DNA from: Actinomycetospora chiangmaiensis DSM 45062
GTDB taxonomy: Bacteria > Actinomycetota > Actinomycetes > Mycobacteriales > Pseudonocardiaceae
Assembly: GCF_000379625.1 (NCBI RefSeq)
Contig: NZ_KB903226.1
Span: 21,520 to 85,519, forward strand
DNA: 64,000 bases
Reading direction: 5' to 3'
The notes under the pieces were generated by a model, which saw nothing but the letters and a program-made list of their open reading frames with translations, had not been told where the DNA came from and ran no database searches. This document shows, one piece after another, positions 52,345-61,641 of the stretch (the stretch's first letter is position 1; each line of letters begins with the position of its first letter). The translations under genes and the position numbers were made by a program.

Positions 52345-53523
52345 ATGAAGTTCCTCTTCGACGACACCTCGTTCTCGTTCGAGACCCTGCGCGCCACGAG
52401 CTACGCCTACGCGGCGGGCGCGGAGGTCGGCGAGGTGATCGTGACGGCGGACCACATCCCCGACGGCGACGAGCGGGCGTGGTCGACCGAGTGGGCGGCG
52501 CTCGCCACGCGGGTCGAGCAGACCGGGCGGACGGCTCTGGCCGCGGGCCACCGGGTGAGCGCGCGGGAGGCGCTGCTGCGGGCGTCGAACTACTACCGGG
52601 TCGCGGACTTCTACCTCCGCGAGGACCCCGCGGGCGATCACGAGCACTCGCTCGGGCTGGCGCGCAGCTCGCAGCGCACCTTCGCGGACGCCGTGCCACT
52701 GCTCGACACGCCCGCCCGCTACGTCGACGTGCCCTACGAGGGCACGACCCTGCCCGGCCTGTTCTTCACCCCCGACGACAGCGGCCGGCGCCGCCCGACC
52801 CTGCTGTTCCACGGCGGGATCGACTCCACCCTCGAGGAGCTCTACTTCGCGGGTGCCGCCGGAGCGTTGCGCCGCGGCTACAACGTGCTGGCCTGGGACG
52901 GCCCCGGCCAGGGCTCGAACGTCCGGGAGAAGGAGCTGTACTTCCGTCCCGACTGGGAGGCGACGGTCACCCCCGCCGTCGACCTCGCGCTCACCCTGCC
53001 CGAGGTCGACGGCGACCGGCTCGCCCTCATGGGCATGAGCCTCGGCGGCTACCTCGCGCCGCGGGCCGCGGCGTTCGAGCCCCGGCTCGCGGCCTGCGTC
53101 GCCTACGACGGTGTCTGGGACCTCCACGCCTCGCTGACGAACCTCTTCGCGCAGGCCGCGGACCTGCCCGGCGGGCTCGACCAGCTCCTCGCCGAGAGCA
53201 CCATCTCCCGGTGGGCGGCGCGCTGTGGCGTGTGGAGCTTCGGCGTGTCGAACGTCGACGAACTGGTCGAGGCGTCGAAGGTGTGGACCCTCGACGGCGT
53301 CGCCGAGCAGATCACCTGCCCGACCCTCGTGCTCGACGCCGAGGAGGACCAGTTCTTCAAGGGGCAGGCGAAGCAGCTGTTCGACGCGCTCACGTGCGAG
53401 AAGGAGTTCATCTTCTTCTCCTCCGCCGAGGGAGCCGGCCAGCACTGCTCCGAGGGCACGCTGCTGCTGCTGGCCCAGCGCACTTTCGACTGGCTCGACC
53501 AGGTACTCGGCCACGACGCCTGA
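52345..53523 (+). CDS. FrsA/DHPON-hydrolase-like alpha/beta hydrolase
   Basis: 392 residues, SD CTAGGAGG before ATG 52345. A helical N-terminal lid (~1-125, ALLRASNYYRVADFYLRED) precedes the hydrolase core: TLLFHGGIDSTLEELY (oxyanion), LMGMSLGGYLAPRAAA (nucleophile GMSLGG), DAEEDQFFKG (acid) and EGAGQHCSEG (His). Domain order and length match 2,6-dihydropseudooxynicotine hydrolase and FrsA-type carbon-carbon or ester hydrolases. Substrate unknown. Confidence 0.8.
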   Translation: MKFLFDDTSFSFETLRATSYAYAAGAEVGEVIVTADHIPDGDERAWSTEWAALATRVEQTGRTALAAGHRVSAREALLRASNYYRVADFYLREDPAGDHEHSLGLARSSQRTFADAVPLLDTPARYVDVPYEGTTLPGLFFTPDDSGRRRPTLLFHGGIDSTLEELYFAGAAGALRRGYNVLAWDGPGQGSNVREKELYFRPDWEATVTPAVDLALTLPEVDGDRLALMGMSLGGYLAPRAAAFEPRLAACVAYDGVWDLHASLTNLFAQAADLPGGLDQLLAESTISRWAARCGVWSFGVSNVDELVEASKVWTLDGVAEQITCPTLVLDAEEDQFFKGQAKQLFDALTCEKEFIFFSSAEGAGQHCSEGTLLLLAQRTFDWLDQVLGHDA

Positions 53524-53634
53524 CGCGACCGGTCAGCGCCCCGGCCGGGCCGCGGCCACGCCGGCGCACCGGCGTGGGCCGGCGCGGTGGTCGTCGCTGT
53601 CGCAGGGCTTCGAAGATCTCTAGCATGACCAGAC

Positions 53635-54480
53635 GTGACGGAACCGCTCCCCCTCGAAGAGTCGGTGCCCAATGCCGCGCGGATGTACGACTACCACCTG
53701 GGCGGATGCCACAACTTCGAGGTCGACCGCGCCGCCGCGAGGCGCACCGAGGAGGTCATGCCCTGGGTCGCCGCGGCGCTGCGGGCGAACCGGGCGTTCC
53801 TCGGGCGGGCGGTGCGGTTCTGTCTCGCGGCCGGTGTCCGGCAGTTCCTCGACCTGGGCTCGGGCATCCCGACCGTCGGCAACGTCCACGAGATCGCCCA
53901 CCGGATCGACCCGGACGCCCGCGTCGCCTACGTCGACCGGGAGCCGGTCGCGGTCGCGCACGCCGCGTCCATCCTGCGTGAGGTCCGCACCGCCTCGATC
54001 ACCCACGCCGACTTCTGCGACGTCGACGCCGTCCTCGCTGCCCCGGGCGTCCGCGACCTGCTCGACCTCACCGAGCCGGTCGCGCTGCTGCTCGTCGCCG
54101 TCCTGCACTTCCTTCCCGACGACGACGCCGCGGCGGCCCTGATCGCCCGCTACCGTTCTGCCCTGCTCGGGGGCGGCCTGCTCGTGATCAGCCACGCCAC
54201 CTCCGATCACGATGCCGACAGTGCCGAGGCCGCGATGGGCACCTATCGGTCCACCGACTCGCCGGTGCTGACCCGCACGCACGCCGAGGTGGCTGCCCTC
54301 TTCGACGGCGCCGACCTGGTCGACCCGGGACTCGTCGACGCCACGGCATGGCGTCCCGACACCGCCACCGGCGGCCACCCGGGCTTCTGGGCAGGCGTTG
54401 GGACCCTGCCCCCCGTCCGCGATACCGCCGTCACCAGGCTCGACACTCCTGACCCCGCCCTCGGGTCGCCCGAGCGCTGA
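53635..54480 (+). CDS. DUF574 SAM-dependent methyltransferase
   Basis: 281 residues from GTG 53635. ARMYDYHLGGCHNFEVDR is the signature N-terminus of this actinobacterial family. FLDLGSGIPTVGNVHEIAH is the SAM site, VAYVDREPVAVAHA follows with the acidic residue, and VALLLVAVLHFLPDDD is the later motif. These proteins are very numerous in actinomycetes, usually with unknown substrate. It appears to be a single gene. Confidence 0.9.
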   Translation: MTEPLPLEESVPNAARMYDYHLGGCHNFEVDRAAARRTEEVMPWVAAALRANRAFLGRAVRFCLAAGVRQFLDLGSGIPTVGNVHEIAHRIDPDARVAYVDREPVAVAHAASILREVRTASITHADFCDVDAVLAAPGVRDLLDLTEPVALLLVAVLHFLPDDDAAAALIARYRSALLGGGLLVISHATSDHDADSAEAAMGTYRSTDSPVLTRTHAEVAALFDGADLVDPGLVDATAWRPDTATGGHPGFWAGVGTLPPVRDTAVTRLDTPDPALGSPER

Positions 54481-54554
54481 CTCTGCACTCGAACGGCCCA
54501 CTCGAAGATGTGGTTGGCCGGCGAGGCGCACCGGGCCCGCAATCATCGCTTGAT

Positions 54555-54578
54555 GTAAGTGGGCGCCCGCCCACATAC
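54555..54578. promoter_or_regulatory. TetR operator GTAAGTGGGCG-CC-CGCCCACATAC
   Basis: An almost perfect 24-bp palindrome (one mismatched pair) lies 26 bases before the membrane-protein start of the membrane-TetR operon. Size and symmetry suit the TetR protein encoded downstream, so autoregulation is likely. Confidence 0.65.
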
Positions 54579-54603
54579 TGGCTGCCGTCGGGAGGAGCCG
54601 TCC

Positions 54604-55011
54604 ATGAGCAGCCGGGTCGAAGAGGGGCCGTCGCGCCGGCCCGCCGTCCTCATGGCGGTGGGGCTGGGGTGGATCGGCGGGCACTTCACCGGCCCCGGGC
54701 CACTCCCCGATCAGCTCCTCGTCGCCGCGGCGCACCTGCTGCCCGTCGCCCTCGTCCTCCTCGCCGTCGCCGACCTCGCTGCGCCCGACGTCGGCGGCGC
54801 CGGCCGCGCGCGGCGCGGTGTCGTCGTGCTGACGGGACTGGCCGCGGCGATCAAGCTGACGACCGGCCTCGTCGTGATCTGGGCGATCGGCCACCCCACC
54901 GGCTTCGGCCCGCACACGGTCGCCGACTGGATCCCGATCGGGTTGGCCAACGCCGGCGGCGGGCTCTGGCTGCGCGAGGTGCTCTTCGGCCGCGCCCGGG
55001 CCCGGGCGTGA
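54604..55011 (+). CDS. membrane protein upstream of TetR
   Basis: 135 residues with four hydrophobic segments (about 13-30, 38-60, 72-92 and 103-122), short loops and a basic C-terminus (FGRARARA). No family recognised. Its stop overlaps the TetR start (GTGA), so the two are made together and the membrane protein is probably the regulated function, for example small-molecule handling. The ATG at 54604 follows GGAGGAG. Confidence 0.65.
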   Translation: MSSRVEEGPSRRPAVLMAVGLGWIGGHFTGPGPLPDQLLVAAAHLLPVALVLLAVADLAAPDVGGAGRARRGVVVLTGLAAAIKLTTGLVVIWAIGHPTGFGPHTVADWIPIGLANAGGGLWLREVLFGRARARA

Positions 55012-55583
55012 CACGGCGGCTGCCACAGGCCGAGCGCCGCGTGGAGATCCTCGCGGCCGCCCGACGCCTGTTCGCCGAGCGCGGCTTCGACGCCACCACC
55101 ACGCGGGAGATCGCGGCCGCAGCGGGTGTCAGCGACGCACTGATCTACCGGCACTTCGCGAACAAGGAAGACCTGCTGCGCGGCATCGTCGACGACGGGA
55201 TCGCACGGTTCTCCGCGATGGCCGGAAATCCACCGGGCGAAGTGACCCCGCGCGACCTCCTCGAGCACCTCGGGACCGCGTTCGTCACAACCTGCTCCGA
55301 GCAACTCGACCTGCTGGTCCTGCTCGTCAGCCAGCAGCACGTCCTCGGCGACGACACCCGCTTCGTCGAGTTCGTGCACCGGGCCGCCACAGGCCTCGGC
55401 CACAAACTCGCACCCGACGACCCCACCCGAGGCTACCTGCTCGCCCGCTCGTTCATGGGCAGCCTCGTCGCCTACGTCCTGCTCCAGCACCGGCTCGGAC
55501 TCGACCGGATCCACCACGTCGACACCCACGACTACATCCACACCCTGGCCGCCGCGACCGCGCCCACACAGGACCAACCGTGA
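55008..55583 (+). CDS. TetR-family transcriptional regulator
   Basis: 191 residues from GTG 55008. RRVEILAAARRLFAERGFDA and TTREIAAAAGVSDALIYRHF, then ANKEDLLRGIVDDGI, form the DNA-binding domain. C-terminal domain of the AcrR-like type. It probably represses its own operon via the 24-bp palindrome at 54555-54578. Confidence 0.9.
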   Translation: MTRRLPQAERRVEILAAARRLFAERGFDATTTREIAAAAGVSDALIYRHFANKEDLLRGIVDDGIARFSAMAGNPPGEVTPRDLLEHLGTAFVTTCSEQLDLLVLLVSQQHVLGDDTRFVEFVHRAATGLGHKLAPDDPTRGYLLARSFMGSLVAYVLLQHRLGLDRIHHVDTHDYIHTLAAATAPTQDQP

Positions 55584-55828
55584 CCGCCGCCGCCATTTCG
55601 CGTGTCGGCCGACGATGGGAACCTCTCGTAGTTCTCCGCGACGAACGGGCCCTCCGCCGCCGACCACGGCACGGTGGCTGGCACCAGCCCCAGCATCGCG
55701 GGCCGTGAGGTAGCTCAGTCGCGGTCCGAGACGAGTCGGCGCGGATTTGCTCAGCTCGCCGGGCCGCTACGGGTGCAGCGGGTCTGCCCGGTCACCGTCG
55801 TGGTCACCGCGGGGACAGCGGGGCGTGG

Positions 55829-56758
55829 TCAGGTCGCCATCGGGTGTGCGGCGAAGAAGTCCCAGATCGTGGTGGTCGCGTCGAGCGCGGTCGAGGGCGG
55901 GTCGGCGGCGCCGCGCCCGCAGCGTGCGTTGCACGCCGCGCCCGGCCACTGGTGCCCGGCGCCCGCGATCGTGGTCAGCTCGACCGCGCGACCTCCCGGG
56001 CACGTGGCGACCGTGGTCGTGACGATCCCGTGGGTGGTCGTGATCGGCGGCGGACATCGGTCGACGGTTCGCCAGTCGCCGATCAGCGTGGGTATCGGTG
56101 GACCGGTGATGTGGTTGATCCCCGAACCGGGCGTGCCGTCGTAGGGAATCCGGGTGTCCGCCGTGCCGTGGAGGTGGGTGACCGAGAGCGGATGCGGGTC
56201 CGGGCAGGGGCCGAGCAGCGTCGCGGAGTCCGGGCCCACGGCGGCCAACAGCGAGGTCTCGCACGCCAGCCGGTAGGACATCATGCCGCCCTCGGAGATG
56301 CCCGTGGCGTAGATCCGGCGCGGGTCGATGCGGAGCTGCTGCTCGATCCTCGACACCATCGCCGTCAGGAAAGCGACGTCGTCGCTGCCCACCCGCCCGG
56401 CGGCCCCGCAGCAGCCGCCGCCGACCGACCACGAGCCCTGCCGACCCTCGGGGTAGGCCACGACGACACCGTCGCGGTCGGAGATGCCGTCCCAGCCGTA
56501 GGCGCGTTCCGCGCCGGCGGCCGACCCGCCACCACCGTGGATCATGACGACCAGAGGGAGTGCCGCACCCGCCGGGGCGTGCGCGGGCCGGTGCAGCAGA
56601 TACGTCCGGGAGACTCCACCCACCACGATGTGCTCCGTCGTCGCGCTCGACGCCGGAGCCGCCGGGCTCGCAGCACACCCCGCCGCCAGCACCGCGATCA
56701 CGACGACCACCAGCCACGCGGTCGGGTGGACGCGCTGGAGTTCCCGGGTCGAGGACAC
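55829..56758 (-). CDS. LpqC/PHB-depolymerase-like secreted lipoprotein esterase
   Basis: 309 residues from GTG 56758. Signal peptide with lipobox VLAAGCAAS anchors it outside. The catalytic core is typical: VVMIHGGGGSAAGAERAYGW, GRQGSWSVGGGCCGAAGRVG, YATGISEGGMMSYRLACETS (nucleophile GISEGG), HGTADTRIPYDG (acid) and GAGHQWPG (His). Family members hydrolyse polyhydroxybutyrate, feruloyl or other polyesters. Cys pairs (GCC, CETS, ARC) may form disulphides. Confidence 0.85.
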   Translation of the reverse strand: MSSTRELQRVHPTAWLVVVVIAVLAAGCAASPAAPASSATTEHIVVGGVSRTYLLHRPAHAPAGAALPLVVMIHGGGGSAAGAERAYGWDGISDRDGVVVAYPEGRQGSWSVGGGCCGAAGRVGSDDVAFLTAMVSRIEQQLRIDPRRIYATGISEGGMMSYRLACETSLLAAVGPDSATLLGPCPDPHPLSVTHLHGTADTRIPYDGTPGSGINHITGPPIPTLIGDWRTVDRCPPPITTTHGIVTTTVATCPGGRAVELTTIAGAGHQWPGAACNARCGRGAADPPSTALDATTTIWDFFAAHPMAT

Positions 56759-56910
56759 GGCCGGACCGTAGGTCGCCGACGCCGCTGGTCCCCAGTCGTC
56801 CCACTCGCGGTCAGCGAATCCTCAGACTCCCCCGGCGTGCGGTTCGCCTGCGTCGCCTCGACCGACGCCACCTCAGCTCCGCGACCGGGATCCCGGTCTC
56901 TGCGGCGCGC

Positions 56911-57678
56911 TCACAGGCCGAGGTGGGCCAGGTCGGCTTCGACGTGTCCGGCGATGGCGGCGTGCCCGGCATCGGTGGGGTGCACGCCGTCGCCCCCGAG
57001 GGCGGCGCGGCTGGCCGCCGGGTCGTCGAACCAACGCTCAGCCAGGGGGTCGAGGAAGGAGACGGCTTCGGCGTCGGCGGCCGCCTTGACCGCGTCGCGG
57101 GTGACCGCGGCCTGCGCCGGGGGCCCGGCGTGCAGCCACATCGGACCGATCGCGACGATCCTGGCCGCGGGCAGGGCCGCCTTCAGGTCGTGGAAGAGCC
57201 GGGTAGCGGCGGCACGCACCTGCTCGGGTGGGGTCAGCAGGTCGTTCCGCGAGCCCTGCACGAGCACGAGCCTGGTCCCGGGCACGGTGGCCCGACCGAG
57301 CTGCGCCGCCTCGAACGGGGCCTTCCCCGGGCCGGGGTTGGTGTAGCCGGTGCCACCGACGGCGGTGTCGGTCACCGACCAGCGCCGGTCGCCGCCCAGG
57401 ATGCTGGTCCAGTTCGCGGCGCCCAGCCCGCCGTACGGGGTGCCCGCGCTGACGCTGTCTCCGATGACCGAGACCAGCGTCGGGGTCGTCGTCAGGGCCG
57501 CTGCGGTGTCGGCGGCGGAGCGGACCGGGTCGGGCGCGCGGTGGGCAGCGAACAACACCACGGTCGCAGTGACCGCGACCGCGAGGACCGCGACGGCGGC
57601 CACCAGCAACGACGGCACCGACCGGTGCCGCTGCAGGAGACGAGTGAGGCGACGGAGTCGGACGGGCCGGCCAGGCAT
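56911..57678 (-). CDS. membrane-anchored SGNH/GDSL hydrolase
   Basis: 255 residues. An N-terminal uncleaved anchor (~22-44, VAAVAVLAVAVTATVVLFAA) leaves the enzyme outside. The SGNH blocks are VIGDSVSAGTPYGG (catalytic Ser), TAVGGTGYTN (Gly), VQGSRNDL (Asn) and GDGVHPTDAGH (Asp-x-x-His). Such enzymes are lipases, carbohydrate esterases or acyl-transferases for cell-surface polymers. Confidence 0.85.
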   Translation of the reverse strand: MPGRPVRLRRLTRLLQRHRSVPSLLVAAVAVLAVAVTATVVLFAAHRAPDPVRSAADTAAALTTTPTLVSVIGDSVSAGTPYGGLGAANWTSILGGDRRWSVTDTAVGGTGYTNPGPGKAPFEAAQLGRATVPGTRLVLVQGSRNDLLTPPEQVRAAATRLFHDLKAALPAARIVAIGPMWLHAGPPAQAAVTRDAVKAAADAEAVSFLDPLAERWFDDPAASRAALGGDGVHPTDAGHAAIAGHVEADLAHLGL

Positions 57679-58018
57679 GCGGGGTCCTCATCATGAGAGG
57701 TGGTCACAGGGCTGTGTGCCACGGCGCTGGCCCACGGCGCCCATCGAACGAACCGCCACATGTGTAGACCATGTAGCCCAACTCGGACGGGTGACGGACT
57801 GACCGAGCAGGCCCTCGCCGCAGCGAACGGCCACTCCTCCCGCGCCCTGCGCTACCGACGCCTCGGGAAGCCTCGGGAAGCCTCGAGGACCTCACCGCCC
57901 CACCCCGCTGCGGGCCTGTCTGGCCCGGCCCGCGGGACACCCGCCGGTTGACACGTCCTCGAAGTGAGGTGAGCCTACCCATCCACGGGCGGCGATCGGG
58001 AGTGGAGGGAGTGGGCAG
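57679..58018. other. intergenic stretch with 10-bp repeat
   Basis: 340 bases between the divergent SGNH hydrolase and ZIP genes. No gene seen. A 10-bp unit (CCTCGGGAAG) occurs in tandem twice, then in a third altered copy, within about 57870-57895. Promoters for both flanking genes are expected here. Confidence 0.4.
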
Positions 58019-58894
58019 GTGGGCGAGGGACAGACGCTGCTGTTGGGGCTCATTGCCGGCGTGACGATCCTGCTGGGCCTGCCGTTGGGACGTCTTCGAT
58101 CCCCGGGGCCCCGGACACGCGTCGGACTCAACGCCTTCGCGGTCGGCATCCTGGTCTTCCTGCTCTGGGACGTCCTGAGCCACGCGTTCGAGCCGGTCGA
58201 CACCGCCCTCGCCGCCGCGCACGACGGCTCCGGGGGGCTGGGCCCGGTCTTCGGATACGGCGTGCTGTTCCTGGCCGGGCTGGCCGCGGGGTTCGGCTCA
58301 CTGGTCGCGTACGAGGCGTGGCTGGGTCGCGGGGAATCCACCTCACGAGGAGGCGGCGATCGCGCCGCGGGCGCGGGCGCGGGAGGTCCCGGGGCGATGG
58401 CCGCCGCCGAGGTCCCCGCGCGCGCCCGGGCCTGGTCCCCCGCGCGGCGACTGGCGCTGCTGATCGCCGTCGGTATCGGACTGCACAACTTCGGGGAGGG
58501 CCTTGCCATCGGCGGGAGCGCGGCCACCGGGGAGATCGGGCTGGCGGTGCTGCTGGTCATCGGCTTCGCGTTGCACAACGGCACCGAGGGGTTCGGCATC
58601 GTCGCTCCGCTCGCGGCCGCCGGGGAACGGCCCGGCTGGGGGTTCCTGCTGCTGATGGGCCTCATCGGAGGCGGACCCACCTTCCTGGGCACCGTCCTGG
58701 GACACCAGTTCACCAGCGACGCCCTCAGGGTGGTGTTCCTGACCCTCGCCGCGGGATCGATCCTCTACGTGGTCCTCCAGCTGGTCGGCGTGGCCAGCCG
58801 CAGCCAGCAGCGCCACCCCCTCTACCTCGGCGCGTTCGCCGGACTGGCCATCGGGTTCATCACCGACATGATCGTCACCGCGGGCGGCGCCTGA
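58019..58894 (+). CDS. ZIP-family divalent metal transporter
   Basis: 291 residues from GTG 58019, eight hydrophobic segments. ZIP signature motifs are HNFGEGLAIGG and HNGTEGFGIVAPL (metal-binding His-Asn...Glu in TM4 and TM5), separated by a variable Gly/Ala-rich cytoplasmic loop (~106-140) before TM4. It imports zinc, iron or related metals through the inner membrane. There is no adjacent zinc-uptake regulator or binding site that I can see. Confidence 0.85.
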   Translation: MGEGQTLLLGLIAGVTILLGLPLGRLRSPGPRTRVGLNAFAVGILVFLLWDVLSHAFEPVDTALAAAHDGSGGLGPVFGYGVLFLAGLAAGFGSLVAYEAWLGRGESTSRGGGDRAAGAGAGGPGAMAAAEVPARARAWSPARRLALLIAVGIGLHNFGEGLAIGGSAATGEIGLAVLLVIGFALHNGTEGFGIVAPLAAAGERPGWGFLLLMGLIGGGPTFLGTVLGHQFTSDALRVVFLTLAAGSILYVVLQLVGVASRSQQRHPLYLGAFAGLAIGFITDMIVTAGGA

Positions 58895-59296
58895 GTCGTG
58901 TCCGTCTCGGGGCGCTCGCGTCCCCGGCACCGTCGTGACCCGGCTCTCCTGGTCCGGAAGAAGCGAACGCGGGCCTCCGGTCTCGAGGCGATACGGGTGC
59001 GGCGCGCACGGTGACCTCGCGCAGCACCTCGGCCACCAACAGTGCGGGCCGCAGCCCGAATACCGCGAGCGTGAGCCGGCGCAGAGCAATGCCGCTCCTC
59101 GTCGGGCGACAGGACCGCGACCCGTCGCCAGCGCGGAAAGGGAACAACACAGATCGACGGAGCCCGGCCCCGGCGGGTGGCAACTCGTTCGGCCTGACAC
59201 GCGCCGTAGAGGGCGGTCCAAGTTCTCGCATTCAGAGTGCAACGGATCCGCAGTGCAGCTGCGAGCGGAAAGAGGGCACGCAGCGGTTCTCGGTGG
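58895..59296. other. intergenic stretch, no gene seen
   Basis: 402 bases between two genes converging from left and right (ZIP, plus; dienelactone hydrolase, minus). All open frames have skewed Arg/Pro/Ser composition and none has a ribosome site. No clear terminator with U-tract is visible. Confidence 0.4.
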
Positions 59297-60187
59297 TCAG
59301 CGCAGGTGTTGGTCGAACCAGGTCATCGCCTGCTGGTAGGCCTGGGTCGCACCGGGGAGGCTGAACCGCGCTCCGGTGTCATTGAAGAACGCGTGGTCGA
59401 CTCCGGGGATCACGACCATCTCGTGGGCGACGCCGGCCGCGGCCAGTGCCTGGTCCAGGGGCTGGATTCCGGCGTCGACCCGCTTGTCCAGGGCAGCGAA
59501 GATCCCGAGTACCGCGGCCCTGGTGCCGGTGAAGTTCGGGGATTGCGGGGCCGGGCCGTAGAAGGGCACCGCCGCTCGCAGCGTGGGGGCGCCGGCCTCG
59601 AGCAGCCGCCACAGCAGACCTCCGCCGAAGCAGAACCCGATGACCCCCAGCGGCACGCCGGGGTTGCGCCGACCCAATTCCTCGACGCTGCTCTGCAGAT
59701 CGGCGATCAGGTCGGCCTCCGGTGCCGCCGCCAGGGCCGCTGTCGCGTCCGGGACCGCCGCTGTTCCCCCGGACCGGGACAGCAAGTCGGGCGCGAGGGC
59801 GGTGTACCCGTCGCCGGCGAGTCGACCGGTCACGGCCTTGATGTGGTTGGTCAGTCCGGTGTTCTCGTGGATCACCAGCAGCGCGCCGCGAGGAGCCGCC
59901 GCGACCGCGTAGCCACCCGTGATCGTTCCGGCCGGGCCGGGATAGCTCACCGGCGTCGTGCGGGCGAACGAGGCGGCGACGTCATAGCCGGCCTGTCCAG
60001 GGGCGGCGGGCCCGGTGGGCGGGGGCGGTGGTGTCGACGGCTCCGAAGCGCAGGCCGCCAGCAGCGATGACGCCGCCGCGGTCGAGAGCCCGAGCAGCCC
60101 GAGCCGCCGGATCGCCTCGCGGCGCGAGAGCAGCCCATCGGCTTGGTCCAGGGCGATCTCGCCGGCCAGGTAGTCCCCCAGTGCCAT
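59297..60187 (-). CDS. exported dienelactone-hydrolase-family protein
   Basis: 296 residues. Twin-arginine-like signal (SRREAIRRLGLLGLSTAAAS, residues 21-40) ends in lipobox-like LLAACAS, suggesting a Tat lipoprotein. The catalytic core shows ALLVIHENTGLTNHIKAVTG, the nucleophile IGFCFGGGLL (Cys, as in dienelactone hydrolases), an acid in GIFAALDKRVD and the His in VDHAFFND. It would act outside the membrane on lactones or esters. The ATG at 60187 is preceded by AAGG. Confidence 0.85.
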   Translation of the reverse strand: MALGDYLAGEIALDQADGLLSRREAIRRLGLLGLSTAAASSLLAACASEPSTPPPPPTGPAAPGQAGYDVAASFARTTPVSYPGPAGTITGGYAVAAAPRGALLVIHENTGLTNHIKAVTGRLAGDGYTALAPDLLSRSGGTAAVPDATAALAAAPEADLIADLQSSVEELGRRNPGVPLGVIGFCFGGGLLWRLLEAGAPTLRAAVPFYGPAPQSPNFTGTRAAVLGIFAALDKRVDAGIQPLDQALAAAGVAHEMVVIPGVDHAFFNDTGARFSLPGATQAYQQAMTWFDQHLR

Positions 60188-60644
60188 GCCGTGGACCTTA
60201 GATGCGCCGCACGGGGGCCGCCGCTCGTCCATCGCGGCCGGGCGCACAAGCACCGCTGGAGGCGTCCATCGAGGGAAAGAAGCCGGGAAAAGCGCCAGGG
60301 GCTGGAAGCAGCGCCGGCAGAGCCCCACGCTCGGTGGCCGCCCGGTTGACGAGGTGCGCCCTGTCCCGTTCTTTGCCGAGCGTTGGGCGTAGGTCAACGA
60401 GGGGAGCATCGCTCCCCGTTCACCGTTCCCCAGCTCTCGCAGGGTTCTTTGGAGGCTTCTGGCCTAGCGACCTCGAGCGTCTTCAGTCGTCGTCGGCCAG
60501 CGAGATGGAGGTCGAGATGTCCGAGCTGGGCGTGCACCGCTCGGCACGCCGACGGGCGCGCTCCTCTTCGTCCACCGGCACCTCGCAGGCTCTGCGTGCC
60601 GTCAGGCCGGAGACCTGGGATGGACGCCGCGGCCGCCGCAGTCC
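60188..60644. other. intergenic stretch, no gene seen
   Basis: 457 bases between the dienelactone-hydrolase start and the 3' end of the GlxA-type gene. Frames are short or of atypical composition, and no RNA gene or clear repeat is visible. The promoter of the minus-strand hydrolase should lie at its left end. Confidence 0.4.
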
Positions 60645-61604
60645 TCAGCCGTGGAAGTTGCGCCGATAGGCCGATGGCGACACCTGCATCACCGCGCGCA
60701 TGTGCAGGCGCATCGCCGCCGCAGTTCCGAAGCCGCATCGCGCGGCGACCGCGTCGACGCCCAGCTCGGTTGTCTCGAGCAGCTCGCGTGCCCGCTCGAG
60801 ACGGCGCGCGAGCAGCCACTGCGCGGGCGAGGTCCCGGTCTCCTCCCGGAAGCGGCGCGACAGGGTGCGGGTGCTGATCCCCTCCTGATCGGCCAGATCA
60901 CGCAAGCTCAGTGGGTGACCGAGATGCTCTAGTGCCCAGCTCCGCGCGCGAGCCGTCCCCGCGACGCCGTCCTCCACCACGGGACGCGCGATGAGCTGGG
61001 CCTCCCCGGCCTGGCGGTGCGGCGGCATCACCACGCGACGAGCCACGACACCGCCCACCGCCGCGCCGTGGTCGCTTCGCACGATGTGCAGGCACATGTC
61101 CGCCGCGGAGGCGACCCCGGCCGAGGTGAGAACGTCGCCATCGACGGTGTAGAGCACCTCCGGGCGCACCCGCACTGCGGGGAAACGCTCGCGGAACGCC
61201 GCCACTCGAGCCCAGTGAGTGGTGGCGTCCCGGCCGTCGAGCAGCCCTGCCGCGGCCAAGAGGAAAGCGGCGGTACAGATCGAGGCCAGGCGCGTGCCAG
61301 GTCGGACGCGGCGCAGTGCGGCTGTCATCGCGCTCTGTTCAGCGTCCGAGACACTCACCGCGTCGCGATCAGTCGAGGCCACGATGACCGTGGACACCTC
61401 GCCGAGCAGCTCCGGTCCACGCTCGACCCTCAGGCAGAAGTCCCCGTCCGTGCGGACCCAGCCCGCCTCGAGAGCACACGTCGTCACCTCGTAGAACGGT
61501 CGGCCCTCGGCGTCGCGGGCCTCGCCGAACACGCGATGCACGACGCCCAGCTCCATGGCCAGAACGCCATCTCGAACCAGGACCGCGATCCGATGCCGCT
61601 CCAT
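60645..61604 (-). CDS. GlxA-family AraC transcriptional regulator
   Basis: 319 residues. N-terminal DJ-1/PfpI-like domain (~1-190): IAVLVRDGVLAMELGVVHRV, TRLASICTAAFLLAAAGLLD. C-terminal double helix-turn-helix of the AraC type (~215-310): HPLSLRDLADQEGISTRTLS, RRFREETGTSPAQWLLARR, VDAVAARCGFGTAAAMRLHM. ATG at 61604, divergent from PPOX and CMD genes by 37 bases, so it probably controls that pair. Confidence 0.9.
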   Translation of the reverse strand: MERHRIAVLVRDGVLAMELGVVHRVFGEARDAEGRPFYEVTTCALEAGWVRTDGDFCLRVERGPELLGEVSTVIVASTDRDAVSVSDAEQSAMTAALRRVRPGTRLASICTAAFLLAAAGLLDGRDATTHWARVAAFRERFPAVRVRPEVLYTVDGDVLTSAGVASAADMCLHIVRSDHGAAVGGVVARRVVMPPHRQAGEAQLIARPVVEDGVAGTARARSWALEHLGHPLSLRDLADQEGISTRTLSRRFREETGTSPAQWLLARRLERARELLETTELGVDAVAARCGFGTAAAMRLHMRAVMQVSPSAYRRNFHG

Positions 61605-61641
61605 GGCTCGATCCTTCCACTCCCTGTCCCGATGACCGCTC

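Noticed and set aside
58875..59231. 118-codon minus-strand frame in the gap after the ZIP gene
   Set aside because: No ribosome site, skewed Arg/Pro/Ser composition, overlaps the ZIP 3' end.
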